Source of the DNA: an uncultured Clostridia bacterium
Lineage (GTDB): Bacteria; Bacillota; Clostridia; Oscillospirales; Acutalibacteraceae
Assembly (NCBI GenBank): GCA_958445555.1
Contig: CAUCSW010000023.1
Span: 1 to 8,193 of the forward strand
DNA: 8,193 nt
Direction: 5' to 3'
This document shows, piece by piece, positions 5,767 to 8,193 of the stretch; within the stretch, counting starts at the first letter, position 1; each line of letters opens with the position of its first letter. A program made the translations under genes and the position numbers. The notes beneath the pieces are model-generated. The model was not told where the DNA came from. It ran no database searches and saw only the letters and a program-made list of their open reading frames with translations.

Positions 5767-7019
5767 TTGTTCTCTCCGCCCGAGATTGCAACCGAGCCTG
5801 TCTTATCCGCGGTCTCCCCCGCAGGACGGTTTTTGTCAGCACCGCCGCTGCATCCGATCTCTTCAAGGAATTCTCCCACCTTGGCAAGCGCCGTTTTTAT
5901 ATGGTCAATGGAATAGCAATAGGATGCCCTGACATATCCCTCTCCGCTCTCTCCGAAAGCGGAGCCCGGAACAAGAGCGACCTTTTTGGAATAAAGCAGC
6001 TTTTCGCAGAATTCATTACTGCTCATTCCGGTGCTCTTTATGCAGGGGAAGGAGTAAAACGCCCCTTCGGGTTCAAAGCAGGTGAGCCCTAAGCGATTAA
6101 AGCCGTCAACGATTATTCTTCTGCGGTTGTCGTACTGCTCCAGCATCCGCTTTACATCGTCCTCGCCGTTTTTAAGAGCCTCTATAGCCGCATACTGAGC
6201 CGTCGTAGGCGCGCTCATAATTGCGAATTGATGTGCCTTGGTCATCTGTTTCAGGATCGGTTCGGGGCCGCAGGCATAACCCAGCCGCCAGCCGGTCATC
6301 GAGAAGGTCTTTGAGAATCCGCCCACCAATACCGTGCGCTCCTTCATTCCGTCGACAGAGGCGATCGAAATGTGTCTTTTGCCGCCATATGTCAGCTCGG
6401 CGTATATCTCATCCGACAACACGGCAATATCGGTTCCGCGGAGCACCTCGGCTATTCTTTCAAGGTCATCCCTTTCCATAATGGCGCCCGTGGGGTTGTT
6501 GGGATAGGGCATTATCAAAAGCTTTGTGCGCGGTGTTATCTTTTCCTTTAACTGCTCGGGGGTGAGGCGAAAGCCGTTTTCCGCTGTTGTGGTCACGGGC
6601 ACCGGCACGCCCCCCGCAAGGCGGGTTATCGGATCGTAACAGACAAAGCAGGGTTCGGGAATAAGCACCTCATCGCCCGGAGCGACAAGCGCTCTCACCG
6701 TCATATCGATAGCCTCGCTGCCACCCACCGTGACAACGATTTCGCCCTTCGGATCGTACTCCAGCCCGAACCGACGCGCATTATATGCCGCGATCTCGTC
6801 GCGTAGGACTTTAAGTCCCCAGTTGGAGGTGTAGCGGGTCTTGCCCGCTTCAAGGGATGCGATCCCCGCTTCTCTTATATGCCAGGGGGTAAGAAAGTCG
6901 GGCTCTCCCACGCCTAAGGATATGACGCCTTCCATTTCCTCGGCTATATCAAAGAATTTTCTTATACCCGACGGTTTTATTTCTACAATGGTGGGGTTAA
7001 GTACCTTATCGTAATTCAT
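5763..7019 (-). CDS. PLP-dependent class I aminotransferase
   Basis: This fold-type I enzyme transfers amino groups between an amino acid and a 2-oxo acid using pyridoxal phosphate. In 418-residue numbering, the PLP-binding Lys237 is in GGFSKTFSMTGWRLGY, YPNNPTG lies at 172-178, LSDEIY at 201-206 with the pyridine-binding Asp203, and YVRASY contains Arg364, which binds the substrate carboxylate. The N terminus (PSGIRKFFDIA) is typical of the Bacillus PatA/AlaT-like subgroup, with alanine, aspartate or N-acetyl-diaminopimelate as likely donors; sequence alone does not decide. It directly follows an Lrp-family gene, as alaT follows alaR in Bacillus subtilis, which favours alanine. ATG 7019 overlaps the regulator's stop (TGATG). 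A GTG at 7022 would add one residue and is better spaced from AGGGAG (7038-7033). An odd hydrophilic tail follows residue 390. Confidence 0.93.
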   Translation of the reverse strand: MNYDKVLNPTIVEIKPSGIRKFFDIAEEMEGVISLGVGEPDFLTPWHIREAGIASLEAGKTRYTSNWGLKVLRDEIAAYNARRFGLEYDPKGEIVVTVGGSEAIDMTVRALVAPGDEVLIPEPCFVCYDPITRLAGGVPVPVTTTAENGFRLTPEQLKEKITPRTKLLIMPYPNNPTGAIMERDDLERIAEVLRGTDIAVLSDEIYAELTYGGKRHISIASVDGMKERTVLVGGFSKTFSMTGWRLGYACGPEPILKQMTKAHQFAIMSAPTTAQYAAIEALKNGEDDVKRMLEQYDNRRRIIVDGFNRLGLTCFEPEGAFYSFPCIKSTGMSSNEFCEKLLYSKKVALVPGSAFGESGEGYVRASYCYSIDHIKTALAKVGEFLEEIGCSGGADKNRPAGETADKTGSVAISGGENK

Positions 7020-7501
7020 CACAGTGAAAAGCTCCCTCTGTCGTCCTCTTCGGTATCGCAGAGCATGACATCAAGCTCTTTATATCTGCGCAGGACAAAA
7101 TGTGTGGCGGTCGAGACTACTCCTTTCATAGGTGCAAGCCGTTTTGCAACGAACATTGCGACCTCCTGGAAGGTGCGTCCCTTTACCATGACACAAAAAT
7201 CATAGGCTCCCGACATAAGGTATACCGATTCCACCTCGTCATATTTTGCCACCGTCTCGGCAAGCGCTTCAAAGCCGAAGTCGGACTGAGGCGTCACCTT
7301 GAGCTCTATCAGGGCGGAGACCTTTGCCGTATCAAGTCTTTCCCAGTCTATTACCGCCTTATATCCGCGGATAAGGCCCTCTTTTTTCATCTCTTCGATC
7401 TCGCGCTTTACCTCTTCTTCGGTGAGCCCCGTTATGACGGCAATGTCGGACATGGGGATCCTCGCGTTATCGGATAAAAGAGTAAGTATTTTCTTGTTCA
7501 T
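7019..7501 (-). CDS. Lrp/AsnC-family transcriptional regulator
   Basis: This 160-residue protein has a winged helix-turn-helix at about 1-50 (including LLSDNARIPMSDIAVITGL) and a RAM effector-binding domain at about 62-137. SGAYDFCVMVKG (98-109) corresponds to the loop where Lrp-family proteins usually contact the amino acid. Such proteins form octamers or dimers that bind DNA and respond to amino acids. Lying just upstream of, and overlapping, the aminotransferase gene, it most likely controls its own operon according to the level of the enzyme's amino acid. ATG 7501 is chosen because GGAG (7513-7510) is 8 bases upstream; a TTG at 7507 would be only 2 bases from it. The acidic C-terminal tail (after about 148) is short and unusual. 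Confidence 0.92.
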   Translation of the reverse strand: MNKKILTLLSDNARIPMSDIAVITGLTEEEVKREIEEMKKEGLIRGYKAVIDWERLDTAKVSALIELKVTPQSDFGFEALAETVAKYDEVESVYLMSGAYDFCVMVKGRTFQEVAMFVAKRLAPMKGVVSTATHFVLRRYKELDVMLCDTEEDDRGSFSL

Positions 7502-7517
7502 TTTCAATTCTCCGCCT

Positions 7518-7555
7518 TCTTTAAAAAGTAATTGTTATATGTCAAATGTTTCATT
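7518..7555 (-). promoter_or_regulatory. Possible promoter and operator of the Lrp operon
   Basis: In the 73-base gap between ung and the regulator, the minus strand has a perfect -35 TTGACA (7545-7540) and, 16 bases on, a poor -10 TAAAGA (7523-7518). Immediately beside the -35 lies a palindrome, AATG-AAA-CATT (7555-7545). Family knowledge says Lrp proteins often regulate their own promoters at imperfect AT-rich palindromes, so this is a candidate operator. The start point would fall near the ribosome site, giving a very short leader, which weakens the call. Confidence 0.4.
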
Positions 7556-7574
7556 GCTCCGGATGTATTTTTCG

Positions 7575-8193
7575 TTATATATCGACATCGGGTATCTGCC
7601 AATTTATCGGCTTTAATCCGTGTTTCACAAGATAATCGTTTGCGCGGCTGAAGTGTTTGCATCCGAAGAAGCCCCTGTAAGCCGACAACGGGCTCGGATG
7701 CGCCGCCTTAAGTACAAGGTGGTGCGGATTTGAAAGCAGCTCGGTCTTTGCCTGCGCCTGGCTGCCCCACAGAAGAAAGACGATCGGCTTCTCTCGCTCG
7801 TTGAGCAAAGAGATTATTCGGTCGGTCAATATTTCCCAGCCCTTTCCCTTATGGGAATTCGCTTCGCCTCTCCGCACCGTGAGAACGGCATTAAGGAGCA
7901 GCACTCCCTGCTCTGCCCACGGTGTCAGGCAGCCGTTGTTCGGCACCTTGCACCCGAGGTCGCTTTTAAGTTCATCAAAAATATTCACAAGCGACGGCGG
8001 CGGTTGTATGCCCGGCTTGACCGAAAAGCTCAGTCCGTGCGCCTGGCCCGGTTCGTGATAGGGGTCCTGCCCCAATATCACGACCGAAATATCATCATAA
8101 TCAGCCGCCTTTATACTGTTGAATATATCATACATATCGGGATATACGGTCTTTGTCCGATACTCGTTTTTTAAGAATTCGCGCAGCTTCTTA
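7575..8193 (-). CDS. ung: Uracil-DNA glycosylase, family 1 (5' end beyond window)
   Basis: This base-excision repair enzyme removes uracil from DNA. The frame stays open to the window edge: 205 residues are visible, beginning KKLREFLKNEYRTKTVYPD, and about 20 N-terminal residues are missing compared with the usual length near 225. An internal ATG at 8135 is not the start, because the conserved sequence continues upstream of it. Motif A, GQDPYH, has its catalytic Asp at visible residue 43. The PPPSLVNIF segment and motif B, HPSPLSAYRGFFGC, with the catalytic His at visible residue 165, are intact. Nothing suggests loss of function. It is followed on the same strand, after 73 bases, by the Lrp regulator; no terminator is visible in that gap, so read-through is possible. 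Confidence 0.96.
   Translation of the reverse strand, partial: KKLREFLKNEYRTKTVYPDMYDIFNSIKAADYDDISVVILGQDPYHEPGQAHGLSFSVKPGIQPPPSLVNIFDELKSDLGCKVPNNGCLTPWAEQGVLLLNAVLTVRRGEANSHKGKGWEILTDRIISLLNEREKPIVFLLWGSQAQAKTELLSNPHHLVLKAAHPSPLSAYRGFFGCKHFSRANDYLVKHGLKPINWQIPDVDI

Noticed and set aside
7575..8135. Uracil-DNA glycosylase starting at the internal ATG at 8135
   Set aside because: Conserved family sequence (KLREFL and YRTKTVYPD) continues upstream in frame to the window edge, so the true start lies outside.

Overview
The window looks like a chromosomal segment of an anaerobic Firmicute, most probably a Clostridia member of the Ruminococcaceae/Oscillospiraceae type. This rests on the short 477-residue archaeal/Thermus-type prolyl-tRNA synthetase with a C-terminal zinc module, a clostridial-style citrate synthase, and an Lrp regulator paired with a class I aminotransferase. 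Strong AGGAGG-type ribosome sites and long GC-rich intrinsic terminators fit as well. No phage, transposase, CRISPR or plasmid gene is visible; the gene content is housekeeping.

Layout. Bases 1-219 hold no gene but contain a strongly self-complementary stretch that could be a structured mRNA leader. It runs into citrate synthase (220-1656, +), which is closed by a textbook terminator (1775-1817). From 1818 to about 2350 there is no convincing gene. This GC-rich, hairpin-dense spacer contains a twice-occurring palindromic module and a minus-strand intrinsic terminator, which hints at a small minus-strand RNA. A near-consensus promoter (2353-2381) then drives proS (2421-3854, +). Fourteen bases after proS comes a small secreted, serine-rich, single-pass membrane protein (3869-4462, +), and the pair ends at a strong terminator (4553-4599).

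The right half is on the minus strand, read from high to low coordinates: ung (uracil-DNA glycosylase, 5' end beyond the window), an Lrp/AsnC-family regulator, a PLP aminotransferase and ispE. The last three form a tight operon with stop/start overlaps (TGATG and ATGA). The Lrp protein probably senses an amino acid and adjusts the aminotransferase next to it. IspE of the MEP isoprenoid pathway is co-transcribed but unrelated in pathway.

The parts most worth a second look are non-coding: the citrate synthase leader and the 1818-2350 spacer. Two protein oddities also stand out: a roughly 30-residue cysteine-containing insertion in IspE, and the unrecognised membrane protein behind proS. I do not see clear evidence of a new multi-gene system.
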